Source: Inquilinus sp052078665
GTDB lineage: Bacteria > Pseudomonadota > Alphaproteobacteria > DSM-16000 > Inquilinaceae
Length of the DNA stretch: 64,000 nucleotides
Direction of reading: 5' to 3'
Assembly (NCBI RefSeq): GCF_052078665.1
Contig: NZ_JBQJIK010000029.1
Coordinates: 22,294-86,293, forward strand
A program made the translations under genes and the position numbers. Within the stretch, counting starts at the first letter, position 1. Each line of letters begins with the position of its first letter. Shown here piece by piece: positions 43,859-52,563 of this stretch. The notes under the pieces were generated by a model. That model searched no databases and was not told the DNA's origin. It saw only the letters and a program-made list of their open reading frames with translations.

Positions 43859-44761
43859 TCAGACGCTCCAGCGCGACACCTCGCGCTCGAGCGTCTCCCG
43901 GTCTGCGGCATCGAGGGCAGGCAGGCCCGGCAGGCGCACCGCGCCGGCCGGAAGGCCGAGCAGGCCCAGCGCCTCCTTGACCACGGTGACGTTGGCGCCG
44001 TTGCCGTAGCGGGTGCGCAGCGTCTCGAAGCGGGCGATCTCGCTGACCAGGGCGCGGGCTCTGGCATAGTCGCCCGCCTCCAGCGCCGCATGGATGGCCA
44101 GCGACCGGGCCGGGTCGACATTGACCAGGCCGGAGGTGAAGCCGCGGGCGCCGAGGGCGTAGAACGGCGCCGCCCAGCCCTCGGCCAGGCCGCAGACCCA
44201 GACGGCGGTGCCGGCATCGCTCGACCGCACGCATTCGGCCAGCAGCATCAGGTTGGTGCTGGCGAACTTCACGCCGACGACATTGGGGTGGTTGGCGACC
44301 GACAGCAGGTCGGCCAGGCCCATGGCGTCGGACCGGACATAGGCGACCAGCGGCAGGTCGACCGCATCCGCGATCGCCCGGAAATAGGCGGCCTGCGCCT
44401 GCGGCGCGGCGAAGGGGTCGAGCGGCTGGTGCGACATGATCGCATTCGCCCCGGCCTCCTTGGCGCGGCGGCCCAGCGCGATCGCCTCGGTCAGCGACCG
44501 GCCGACGGCCGCAACGACGTTGCTGCGGCCCCGGGCGGCGGACACCGCGGTGTCGTGCACCAGCCGGACCTCGTCGGGCGACAGGGCGTAGAACTCGCCG
44601 GTATTGCCGGCAGCGACAATGTTGTGGATTCCGCCGGCGACGATGCGCTCGACGATGCGGCCGGTCAGATCCGCGTCGACGCCGCCATCGGCTGCATAGG
44701 CGGTCGCGTGCACGCCCGAGATGCCGCACAGCGCGCGCCGCAGGCCGTTCTGGTTGTCCAT
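43859..44761 (-). CDS. DapA/KdgD-family aldolase or dehydratase
   Basis: 300 aa. A complete DHDPS-type TIM barrel: AAGNTGEFYALS at 50-61, Y141 in VAYVRSD and the Schiff-base lysine K165 in VGVKFAS. Members in sugar-acid clusters include 5-dehydro-4-deoxyglucarate dehydratase (KdgD), which gives 2-oxoglutarate semialdehyde, and 2-keto-3-deoxy acid aldolases. The usual YNxP of true DHDPS is absent, so lysine synthesis is unlikely. It follows a GntR gene by 6 nt. Confidence 0.82.
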   Translation of the reverse strand: MDNQNGLRRALCGISGVHATAYAADGGVDADLTGRIVERIVAGGIHNIVAAGNTGEFYALSPDEVRLVHDTAVSAARGRSNVVAAVGRSLTEAIALGRRAKEAGANAIMSHQPLDPFAAPQAQAAYFRAIADAVDLPLVAYVRSDAMGLADLLSVANHPNVVGVKFASTNLMLLAECVRSSDAGTAVWVCGLAEGWAAPFYALGARGFTSGLVNVDPARSLAIHAALEAGDYARARALVSEIARFETLRTRYGNGANVTVVKEALGLLGLPAGAVRLPGLPALDAADRETLEREVSRWSV

Positions 44762-44767
44762 TCTTCG

Positions 44768-45448
44768 CTACTCCTTCCGGCGCGCGAACGCCGTCTGCAC
44801 GTGTTGCCGGCCCGACCGCACGATGTGGTCGCGCATCGCCCGTTCGGCCGCGTCCTCGTCGCGCGCTTCGAGGGCCGCGAGGATGCTCAGATGCTCCTGC
44901 AGCGCGCGCTCCCGCTCGTCGGCATCGTTCAGCAGGAAGCGGCGCGTCGCCTTGTCGTAGACCAGTTGCCCGGCCAGCAGCCGCTGCAGGTAGCGGCAGC
45001 CCGACGCCGTGTGGATGGTGTCGTGGAAGGTCTCGTTCAGCGCGATCAGCCGGCGCACCACGCCCGCCGCCGTTGCCTGGCGCATGCTCTCCCCGACCGC
45101 GCGCAGCTCCGCGATCTCCTCATCCGTGATCCGCGCCGCCGCCAGGCGGGCGATCATGCTCTCCAGCGCCGCGCGCGCCAGCGCCATCTCCTCGGCCTGG
45201 GCGGCATCGAAGGTGATGCGGATGCCGCGGCGCGGCTCGGTCCGCACCAGCCCTTCCAGCTCCAGCCGGCGCAGCGCCTCCTTCAGCGGCGTGGTGCTGA
45301 CGCCCAGCTCCGCCGCCGCCTGGCGCTCGTTCAGCAGCGAGCCGGTCGGCAGCTGGCCGGAGATGATGGCCTGGCGCAGCTGCTCGTGAACGTGCTCGCG
45401 CAGCCCCTTCAGCATGTTGGGATCGAGGGATGTCAGGGGGCGGTGCAC
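44768..45448 (-). CDS. GntR-family regulator (FCD domain), second copy
   Basis: 226 aa from GTG 45448, with GAGGA just upstream. The winged helix (about 15-80) has LNERQAAAELGVSTTPLKEALRRLELEGLV. The FCD domain has ALNETFHDTIHTASG and a late HLSILAALEARD. It is cotranscribed with the KdgD-like gene and divergent from the second dehydratase and importer operon. A long palindrome lies between them (45496-45517). Confidence 0.92.
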   Translation of the reverse strand: MHRPLTSLDPNMLKGLREHVHEQLRQAIISGQLPTGSLLNERQAAAELGVSTTPLKEALRRLELEGLVRTEPRRGIRITFDAAQAEEMALARAALESMIARLAAARITDEEIAELRAVGESMRQATAAGVVRRLIALNETFHDTIHTASGCRYLQRLLAGQLVYDKATRRFLLNDADERERALQEHLSILAALEARDEDAAERAMRDHIVRSGRQHVQTAFARRKE

Positions 45449-45495
45449 GCTGTCCTCTTGCTGGATCGGGCGGCTTCCGGCGCCGGCAATTTCTT

Positions 45496-45517
45496 GAGAC
45501 TTGATATATCAGGTCTC
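45496..45517. promoter_or_regulatory. probable GntR operator (22-bp dyad)
   Basis: The arms GAGACTTGATA and TATCAGGTCTC match at 10 of 11 positions, centred on TGATATATCA. The site is in the 123-bp region between the divergent gntR (start 45448) and dehydratase (start 45572) genes. It is the most symmetrical AT-rich site there and is likely bound by the GntR protein. Confidence 0.65.
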
Positions 45518-45571
45518 ATCAGGTTAAGTCTAGCCGCGAGGAAGCAACAGGGCCTGGGAAGGATACGCGGC

Positions 45572-46780
45572 GTGAAGATCGACCGTCTGCGGACCTATAT
45601 GACGCGCGACAAGGACCGTCCGCGTCTGCTCGTCGCCATCGACACCGATGACGGCCTGACCGGCTGGGGCGAGTGCTACAACCATGGCCCCGACCGGGCG
45701 CTGGCGCCGTTGCTCGACTACCTGTTCACCTTCCTGCAGGGGCAGGACCCGCGGCGGATCGAGTACATCGTCCAGTACCTGATGCAGCAGACCCGCTTCC
45801 CGCCCGGCGCGCTGACCCTGGCGGCGATCTCGGCGATCGACCATTGCCTGTGGGACATCTCGGCCAAGGCGCTCGGCGTCCCGGTCTACATGCTGCTCGG
45901 CGGCAACGTCCGTGACCGCGTGCGCGTCTATGCCGGCGTCTACACCGCCCCCGACGCCCCGGCCGCGCGGGAGGAGTTCGACCGGCTGAACGAGGCCTGG
46001 GGCCTGACCGCCTTCAAGCTCAGTCCCTACCGCATCAACATCTACGAGAACCGCTGGGGCGAGGTGGTGCGCACCAGCGCCGAGTATTTCCGCTCGCTGC
46101 GGGAGACGGTGCGCAGCGACTACGAGATCGCCTTCGACGCCCATGCCCGCATCTTCGAGCCGCACCAGGCGGTGCAGCTCGGCAACGCGCTGGCCCCCTA
46201 CGACCCGCTGTTCTTCGAGGAGCCGATCCGGCCGGAGAATGTCGAGGTCTGGGGCGACATCAAGCGGCAGATGGCCTGCACCCTGGCGACCGGCGAGTCG
46301 CTGTACAACCGTTTCGAGTTCCTGCGGCTGCTGTCCCATCGCGGCGCCGACATCATCCAGCCCGACATCTGCGTCGTCGGCGGCCTGCTGGAGATGCGCA
46401 AGATCGCGGCGATCGCCGAGGCGCATTACGTCACGGTCGCGCCGCACAACCCGATGGGCCCGCTGGCCACGGCGGTGAACCTGCATTTCTCCGCCGCCCA
46501 GCCGAATTTCCGCATCCTCGAATACCGGCTGCCGCACGGCCCCAACTACACGTTCCAAGCCGGGGGCGAGGCTGGCGGCGGCGCCGAGCGGAGCGACCCC
46601 TCGGCCGGCGCCTGGTACGTGAAGGACCCGTATCTCCCTCGCGACGGCTATCTCGAGCTGCGCCCCGACCGTCCGGGCTGGGGCGTCGAGATCGACGAGG
46701 AGGTGCTGAAGACCGATGGCTACATCCATTGGGAGCGCCGCGTCGGCCGCCGCCCGGACGGATCGTCGGCGTTTCCGTAA
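45572..46780 (+). CDS. enolase-superfamily dehydratase, DgoD-like
   Basis: 402 aa from GTG 45572, preceded by GGAAGGA; an ATG nine codons on is possible. Predicted active-site residues are D189 and H191 in FDAHA, E216 in FFEEP, E242 in ATGES and H292 in APHNPMGP. The C-terminal region VVGGLLEMRKIAAIAEAHYVT is of the D-galactonate dehydratase type. The substrate is probably an aldonate or oligosaccharide-derived acid. It heads the operon for the second importer. Confidence 0.87.
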   Translation: MKIDRLRTYMTRDKDRPRLLVAIDTDDGLTGWGECYNHGPDRALAPLLDYLFTFLQGQDPRRIEYIVQYLMQQTRFPPGALTLAAISAIDHCLWDISAKALGVPVYMLLGGNVRDRVRVYAGVYTAPDAPAAREEFDRLNEAWGLTAFKLSPYRINIYENRWGEVVRTSAEYFRSLRETVRSDYEIAFDAHARIFEPHQAVQLGNALAPYDPLFFEEPIRPENVEVWGDIKRQMACTLATGESLYNRFEFLRLLSHRGADIIQPDICVVGGLLEMRKIAAIAEAHYVTVAPHNPMGPLATAVNLHFSAAQPNFRILEYRLPHGPNYTFQAGGEAGGGAERSDPSAGAWYVKDPYLPRDGYLELRPDRPGWGVEIDEEVLKTDGYIHWERRVGRRPDGSSAFP

Positions 46781-46821
46781 CAACCAAGAAGGCGGGCATC
46801 CGCCGCAACAGGGAGGACGAA

Positions 46822-48405
46822 ATGAGACTGTCCCTACTGGCCGCGACCACGGCCCTGGCGCTCGCCTTCGGTGCGTCCGGCGTGCAGGCGGCGTCGCCGG
46901 CCAATGCACTGGTCATCGGCACGCAGCTCAGCGCCGTGCCCTCGCTCGACCCGGCGGCGATCAACGCGCGCACGCCGTCCGAGGTGGTGTCGAACCTCTA
47001 CGACAACCTCGTGATGGTGACGCCCGACGACCTCGTCACGATCCGGCCGATGCTGGCCGAGAGCTGGGTCGTCTCCGACGACAAGCGCAGCATCACCCTG
47101 ACGCTGCGCCAGGGCGTCACCTTCGTCTCCGGCAACCCGGTGACGGCGGAGGACGCGGCCTGGACCATCCAGCGCGTCATCAAGATGGGGCAGGTCGGGT
47201 CGACCGACATCGCGCTCTGGGGCTTCACCAAGGACAATGTCGAGCAGCTGGTCCAGGCCAAGGACGAGCGGACCCTGGTCATCAGCCTGCCGCAGCCGGT
47301 GTCGACCGATCTCGTGCTCTATTCCCTGGCCGGCGCCTCGCTCGGCATCATCGACAAGAAGACGGCGCTGTCGCACGAGCAGAACGGCGACCTGGCCCAG
47401 AACTGGCTGAAGGCGAACAGCGCCGGCAGCGGCCCCTACAAGCTGACGACGTGGCGGCCGAACGACATCCTGCTGTGCGACGCGCGGCCGGACTATTGGG
47501 GCGGCGCGCCGGCGATGAAGCGCGTGGTCATGCGCCACGTGCCGGAATCCGGCAACTTGCGGCTGCAGGTCGAGGCCGGCGACATCGATGTCGGCCAGTA
47601 CATGGCGAACAGCGACATCGAGGCGCTGAAGGCCAAGGGCGCCGTGGTCGATCCCGGGCCGGGCCTCGGCTTCTACTACATGGCCATGAACACGCAGGAC
47701 CCGGACCTCGCCAAGCCCAAGGTGCGCGAGGCGTTCCAGCACATCATCGACTGGAAGCCGCTGGCCGAGACCACGATGAACTTCAACGGCTTCCCCTGGC
47801 AGTCGATCATCCCCAAGGGCATGCCCGGCGCGCCGACGGGCGAGCCGACCGGCTACCAGTACGATCCCGAGCTGGCCAGGAAGCTGCTGGCCGAGGCCGG
47901 CTATCCGGACGGGCTGAAGAAGACGCTGTACCCGTCGGGCGACGCGCTCTTGAAGATGGCGGTGGCGCTGCAGGCCAGCGCCAAGAAGGCCGGGGTCGAG
48001 TTCGAGGTCGTGCCCGGCGAGCATGTGCCGGATTTCCGCGCCCGCCGCTACCAGGTGCTGGTCGGCAATTCCGGCTCGCGGCTGCCCGACCCGTTCGGCA
48101 CGCTGGTGCAATACGCCTACAACCCGGACAACCGCGACGAGGCGAAGCTCGGCGGCTACTACCTCTGGCGCACCGCGCTCGACGCGCCCGAGCTGACCCA
48201 GCTGGTCACCCAGTCCAAGAGCGAGACCGACCCGGCCAAGCGGGCGCAGCTGTTCACCGAGATCGACCAGAAGTTCAAGGAGATGGTGCCATCGCTGGTG
48301 ATCGTGCTGCAGCGCACCGATCCCTATGTCATCCGCCAGGGGATCACCGGCTATGCCGGCAACCCGACCTGGTCGACGCGCTGGCTCGACGTCAAGAAGA
48401 ACTGA
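46822..48405 (+). CDS. ABC importer substrate-binding protein, second system
   Basis: 527 aa with a Sec signal peptide (residues 2-23, cleavage near VQAASP) and a family-5 domain of usual length. LAESWVVSDDKRSITLTLRQGVTF is typical. GGGAGGACG precedes the ATG. Binding site details cannot be read. The partner enzyme gene upstream points to a sugar acid or small glycoside rather than a dipeptide. Confidence 0.93.
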   Translation: MRLSLLAATTALALAFGASGVQAASPANALVIGTQLSAVPSLDPAAINARTPSEVVSNLYDNLVMVTPDDLVTIRPMLAESWVVSDDKRSITLTLRQGVTFVSGNPVTAEDAAWTIQRVIKMGQVGSTDIALWGFTKDNVEQLVQAKDERTLVISLPQPVSTDLVLYSLAGASLGIIDKKTALSHEQNGDLAQNWLKANSAGSGPYKLTTWRPNDILLCDARPDYWGGAPAMKRVVMRHVPESGNLRLQVEAGDIDVGQYMANSDIEALKAKGAVVDPGPGLGFYYMAMNTQDPDLAKPKVREAFQHIIDWKPLAETTMNFNGFPWQSIIPKGMPGAPTGEPTGYQYDPELARKLLAEAGYPDGLKKTLYPSGDALLKMAVALQASAKKAGVEFEVVPGEHVPDFRARRYQVLVGNSGSRLPDPFGTLVQYAYNPDNRDEAKLGGYYLWRTALDAPELTQLVTQSKSETDPAKRAQLFTEIDQKFKEMVPSLVIVLQRTDPYVIRQGITGYAGNPTWSTRWLDVKKN

Positions 48406-48417
48406 GGCGGCTGGCCC

Positions 48418-49464
48418 ATGACGACGATCGACACGTTCAACCGGCCCGCGCGCTTCCTGCGCATGCGGCGCCTGTCGGGCCGCACTTTGTCGATCGTCGT
48501 CACCCTGGTCGGGCTGATGCTGCTGACCTTCTCGATGGGGCGGCTGCTGCCGGCCGACCCGGTGCTGGCGGTGACGGGGTCGGAGGTCGACAGCGCCACC
48601 TATGACCGGGTGTACCAGGAACTCGGCCTCGACCAGCCGGTGTGGTGGCAGTTCCTGTCCTATGTCGGCCGGGTCGTCACCGGCGATCTGGGCCGGTCGC
48701 TGACCACCGGGCAGTCGGTCTCGGCCGACCTGCTCAGCGTCTTCCCGGCCACCATCGAGCTCGCCCTCGTCGCCATCCTGTGCGGCACGCTGGTCGGGGT
48801 GCCGCTCGGCGTCGTCGCCGCGGTCAACCGCGGCAAGCCGATCGACCATGTCGCCCGGGTGATCGGCCTGGCCGGCCATTCGGTGCCGATCTTCTGGCTC
48901 GGCCTGATCGCGCTGATCGTGTTCTACGCCAAGCTGCAATGGGTCGCCGCCTCGGGCCGGATCGACATCCTCAACGAAGGCATGGTCCCGCCGATCACCG
49001 GGCTGCTGCTGCTCGACACGGCGCTGCAGGGCGAATGGGACGTGTTCCGCGACGCGCTCGACCACATCATCCTGCCCGGCGCCGTGCTCGGCTACTACTC
49101 GGTCGCCTATATCAGCCGCATGACCCGCAGCTTCATGCTCGAGCAGCTGGGCCAGGAATACATCGTCTCCGCCCGGGCCAAGGGCGTGTCCCGCCGGCGG
49201 ATGATCTGGGCCCACGCCTTCAAGAACATCCGCGTGCAGCTGCTGACCGTCATCGCGCTGACCTTCGGCGGGCTGCTCGACGGCGCGGTGCTGATCGAGA
49301 CGGTGTTCGGCTGGCCCGGCCTCGGCCAATACCTCACCCGGGGGCTGAAGATGAACGACATGAACGTGGTGATGGGCGCGGTGCTGCTGATCGGCATCAC
49401 CTTCCTCGCCATCAACATCATCTCCGACCGCCTCTACCGCATCCTGGACCCGCGCACCCGATGA
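48418..49464 (+). CDS. ABC importer permease (DppB type), second system
   Basis: 348 aa. One N-terminal helix (about 25-43), a periplasmic ELGLDQPVWWQFLSYVGRV segment, and five further helices. The EAA loop is EYIVSARAKGVSRRRMIWAHAFKN. ETVFGWPGLGQY near the C-terminus is diagnostic. It overlaps the next gene by ATGA. Confidence 0.94.
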   Translation: MTTIDTFNRPARFLRMRRLSGRTLSIVVTLVGLMLLTFSMGRLLPADPVLAVTGSEVDSATYDRVYQELGLDQPVWWQFLSYVGRVVTGDLGRSLTTGQSVSADLLSVFPATIELALVAILCGTLVGVPLGVVAAVNRGKPIDHVARVIGLAGHSVPIFWLGLIALIVFYAKLQWVAASGRIDILNEGMVPPITGLLLLDTALQGEWDVFRDALDHIILPGAVLGYYSVAYISRMTRSFMLEQLGQEYIVSARAKGVSRRRMIWAHAFKNIRVQLLTVIALTFGGLLDGAVLIETVFGWPGLGQYLTRGLKMNDMNVVMGAVLLIGITFLAINIISDRLYRILDPRTR

Positions 49465-50378
49465 CCGCGACCTTCACCGACGGCGGCCTGCGAGCCTGGC
49501 TGAAGACGGACGCGCCGCGCACCGTCTTCCAGTCGGCGATGCAGCAGCTGTATCGCGGCTGGCGGCGCTTCGCCACGCATCCGCTCGGGCTCGTGGGGCT
49601 CGCCGTCATCCTGCTGCTGGTGATCGCGGCGATCGCGGCGCCCTGGCTGACCTCCTACGACCCGATCGCGCAGGACATGGTCAACCGGCTGCAGCCGCCC
49701 TCGGCGGCGCATTGGTTCGGCACCGACGAGTTCGGCCGCGACGTCTTCGCCCGCGTCGTCTACGGCGCCCGGACGACGATCTACATCATCCTGCTCGTCA
49801 CCGTCATCGTCGCCCCGATCGGCCTGCTGATCGGCGCCTGCGCCGGTTATCTCGGCGGCTGGGCCGACGAGGTGCTGATGCGGGTCACCGACATCTTCCT
49901 GTCCTTCCCCGGCCTGGTGCTGGCGCTGGGCTTCGCCGCGGCGCTGGGCCCCGGCATCACCAACGCCATCATCGCCATCGCCCTGACCGCCTGGCCGCCG
50001 ATGGCCCGGCTGGCCCGGGCCGAGGCGCTGAGCCTGCGGAAGGCCGACTTCATCGCCGCGGTGCGGCTGCAGGGGGCGTCGAAGACCCGGATCATCACCC
50101 GCCACATCCTGCCGATGTGCCTGCCCTCGCTGGTCGTGCGCCTGACCCTGAACATGGCCGGCATCATCCTGACCGCGGCGGGCCTCGGCTTCCTCGGCCT
50201 CGGGGCGCAGCCGCCGCTGCCGGAATGGGGCGCCATGGTCTCGACGGGGCGTGAATTCATGATCGACTGCCCCTGGGTGATCACCGCGCCCGGCATCGCC
50301 ATCGCCGTGGTCAGCCTGGCCTTCAACCTGGCCGGCGACGCGCTGCGCGACGTGCTCGACCCGAGGTCCGGCGAATGA
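49461..50378 (+). CDS. ABC importer permease (DppC type), second system
   Basis: 305 aa. Standard length for DppC, with FGTDEFGRDVFARVVYGART, six predicted helices and the EAA loop KADFIAAVRLQGASKTRIITRH. LGLGAQPPLPEWGAMV is the C-permease signature. It lacks the long periplasmic insertion of the first system's DppC. Confidence 0.94.
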   Translation: MTATFTDGGLRAWLKTDAPRTVFQSAMQQLYRGWRRFATHPLGLVGLAVILLLVIAAIAAPWLTSYDPIAQDMVNRLQPPSAAHWFGTDEFGRDVFARVVYGARTTIYIILLVTVIVAPIGLLIGACAGYLGGWADEVLMRVTDIFLSFPGLVLALGFAAALGPGITNAIIAIALTAWPPMARLARAEALSLRKADFIAAVRLQGASKTRIITRHILPMCLPSLVVRLTLNMAGIILTAAGLGFLGLGAQPPLPEWGAMVSTGREFMIDCPWVITAPGIAIAVVSLAFNLAGDALRDVLDPRSGE

Positions 50379-51226
50379 GCCCCCTGATCGAGGTCCGCAA
50401 CCTCGGCATCGCCTTCGGCCGCGGCGACGCCGCCGTCCCGGTGGTGCGCGGCGTGTCCTTCACCCTCGGGCGCGAAAAACTCGGCATCGTCGGCGAGTCC
50501 GGCGCCGGCAAATCGACCGTCGGCCGCGCCCTGATGCGCCTGCTGCCGCCGGGCGCCCGGGTCACGGCCGACCGCATGGCCTTCCGCGACACCGACCTGC
50601 TCGCGGCCAGCGAGCGGCAGATGATGGCCCTCCGCGGCCGGCGCATGGGCCTGATCCTGCAGGACCCGAAATACTCGCTGAACCCGGTCGTGCCGGTCGG
50701 CGAGCAGATCGCCGAGGCCTGGCGGCTGCATCACAGGGGACCGGCCCGCGAGGCGCGCGAGCGCACCCTGGCGATCCTGGAGGCGGTGAAGATCCGCGAT
50801 CCCGCCCGGGTCGCGCGCCTCTACCCGCACGAGATCTCCGGCGGCATGGGCCAGCGCGTCATGATCGCGATGATGCTGATCGCCGGCCCGGACGTGGTGA
50901 TCGCCGACGAGCCGACCTCGGCGCTCGACGTCACCGTGCGGCTCGAGGTGCTGCACCTGCTGGACGAGCTGATCGAGAGCCGCGGCCTCGGCCTGATCCT
51001 GATCAGCCACGACCTCAACCTGGTCCGCCGCTTCTGCGACCGGGTCGTCATCATGTATGCCGGACGGGTGATGGAGACCCTGCCGGCCGCCGATCTCGAC
51101 CGGGCCGAGCATCCCTACACGCGCGGGCTGCTGGCCTCGCTGCCCTCGATCCACCACGCCCAGGACCGGCTGCCGGTGCTGCGCCGCGATCCGACCTGGC
51201 TGGCCGCTGCCGGAGGCACGCCATGA
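50375..51226 (+). CDS. ABC importer ATPase (DppD type)
   Basis: 283 aa with Walker A GESGAGKST, signature ISGGMGQR, Walker B VVIADEPTSALD and the H-loop ISHD. It ends with the family's oligopeptide C-terminal extension. It overlaps the genes on both sides by 4 nt and works with the next ATPase as a heterodimer. Confidence 0.95.
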   Translation: MSPLIEVRNLGIAFGRGDAAVPVVRGVSFTLGREKLGIVGESGAGKSTVGRALMRLLPPGARVTADRMAFRDTDLLAASERQMMALRGRRMGLILQDPKYSLNPVVPVGEQIAEAWRLHHRGPAREARERTLAILEAVKIRDPARVARLYPHEISGGMGQRVMIAMMLIAGPDVVIADEPTSALDVTVRLEVLHLLDELIESRGLGLILISHDLNLVRRFCDRVVIMYAGRVMETLPAADLDRAEHPYTRGLLASLPSIHHAQDRLPVLRRDPTWLAAAGGTP

Positions 51227-51975
51227 TCGAGGTCCGCGATCTCGCCGTGCGCTTCGCCGCCGACGCCCCGCCAGCGGTGGCCGGAATCTCCTTCGCCGTC
51301 GCGGCGGGCGAGACCTTCGGCCTGGTCGGCGAATCCGGCTGCGGCAAGTCGACGGTGCTGCGGGCTCTGGCTGGCTTGATCACCGACTATGCCGGGGAGG
51401 TGCGGCTCGACGGCACCGCGCTGCCGGCCGGCCGGCCGCGCGGCTTCTTCAAGCGGGTGCAGATGGTGTTCCAGGACCCCTACGGGTCGCTGCATCCGCG
51501 CCAGACCATCCAGGCCCAGCTGCTGGAGCCGCTGCGCAACCAGGGGCTCGTTCCGCCGGCGGATGCGGTCGGCGCGGCGCTGGACTCGGTCGGGCTGCCG
51601 CGCACCGCCGCCTTCCGCTACCCGCACCAGCTCTCCGGCGGGCAGCGCCAGCGGGTGGCGATCGCCCGCGCGCTGATGCTGCAGCCGGAGGTGCTGCTGC
51701 TGGACGAGCCGACCTCCGCCCTCGACGTCTCGGTGCAGGCGGAGATCCTCAACCTGCTGATGGACCTGCGGGCGCAGCGGGGCCTGACCTATATCCTGGT
51801 CAGCCACGACCTGGCCGTGGTCGCCCATATGTGCCACCGCATCGCGGTGATGCAGGGCGGCCGCATCGTCGACGGCTTCGACGCGGCGACTTTGCGCGCC
51901 GGCACGCCCGCGCACCCGTATACGCAGGAGCTGCTCGCCGCCAGCGAAGCCTATGGCGAAGCGCCGGCGGGCTGA
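51223..51975 (+). CDS. ABC importer ATPase (DppF type)
   Basis: 250 aa with Walker A GESGCGKST, FQDPYGSLHPR, signature LSGGQRQR, LLLDEPTSALD and VSHD. It is somewhat shorter than DppF, lacking much of the C-terminal extension. It is the last gene of the second importer operon. Confidence 0.94.
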   Translation: MIEVRDLAVRFAADAPPAVAGISFAVAAGETFGLVGESGCGKSTVLRALAGLITDYAGEVRLDGTALPAGRPRGFFKRVQMVFQDPYGSLHPRQTIQAQLLEPLRNQGLVPPADAVGAALDSVGLPRTAAFRYPHQLSGGQRQRVAIARALMLQPEVLLLDEPTSALDVSVQAEILNLLMDLRAQRGLTYILVSHDLAVVAHMCHRIAVMQGGRIVDGFDAATLRAGTPAHPYTQELLAASEAYGEAPAG

Positions 51976-52045
51976 GGTCTCACTGGAGCGTGCTGTGCTC
52001 ATCCTCGGCCGCGTCTTCAGCAGGCACTGATGTCTCAGGCCGGGC

Positions 52046-52064
52046 TTGCGGTGCCGGTCCGCAA
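52046..52064. promoter_or_regulatory. inverted repeat upstream of parD
   Basis: TTGCGG-TGCCGGT-CCGCAA, perfect 6-bp arms, ends 27 nt before the parD start. Antitoxins of this class usually repress their own promoter, so this is a plausible ParD operator. Confidence 0.45.
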
Positions 52065-52091
52065 TGATATCTAGTGATCCGGGAGGGACCG

Positions 52092-52361
52092 ATGCCCCGC
52101 AGCTTCGCCCTTGGTGAGCGCTTCGAGGCGTTCATCGACCAGCAGGTCAAGAGCGGCCGCTACAACAACGCCAGCGAGGTCGTGCGCGACGGCCTGCGCA
52201 TTCTGGAGGATCTCGAGCTCGTGCGTCAGAAACGCGTCGAGGAGATCCGCCAGTTGCTCGCCGAGGCCGAGGGCGACGATCTGATTCCCGCCGACCAGGT
52301 CTTCGACGAGCTGCGTCGCCGGTACAGGGGGGTGGCCGCCGGATCGGATGACGCGATCTGA
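52092..52361 (+). CDS. parD: ParD-family antitoxin without adjacent toxin
   Basis: 89 aa from ATG 52092, which has GGGAGGGACCG directly upstream. The ribbon-helix-helix N-terminus is typical (SFALGERFEAFIDQQVKSGRYNNASEVVRDGLR, about residues 4-36, with the family's GRYNNASEVVRDGLR block). The acidic C-terminal half would wrap the ParE toxin. No ParE-like frame follows within the 200 bp before the next gene. It is either an orphan or the survivor of a decayed pair. Confidence 0.88.
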   Translation: MPRSFALGERFEAFIDQQVKSGRYNNASEVVRDGLRILEDLELVRQKRVEEIRQLLAEAEGDDLIPADQVFDELRRRYRGVAAGSDDAI

Positions 52362-52563
52362 TCCAAGGTCATCCTGCTCTAAACACAATGTGCAGTTGTA
52401 TTAATCTGCGATCACGTTCATGATACGTTCTATGGACGCGACGCAGACCGATTCGAACTCGCAGGCCCTGGCCGGCCCCCAGGAGGGGCAGGCGGCGCGG
52501 CATCTGCGCATGCTGGCCCTGGCGGTCGATATCCTGAGGGCGGTGATGGGGGCGGTCCACCGG
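52362..52563. other. short intergenic stretch after parD
   Basis: The first 70 bp (52370-52440) are AT-rich for this genome and might be a promoter or the remains of the missing toxin gene. I see no convincing gene. An open frame from ATG 52432 runs on antisense to the glycosidase gene and is probably spurious. Confidence 0.4.
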
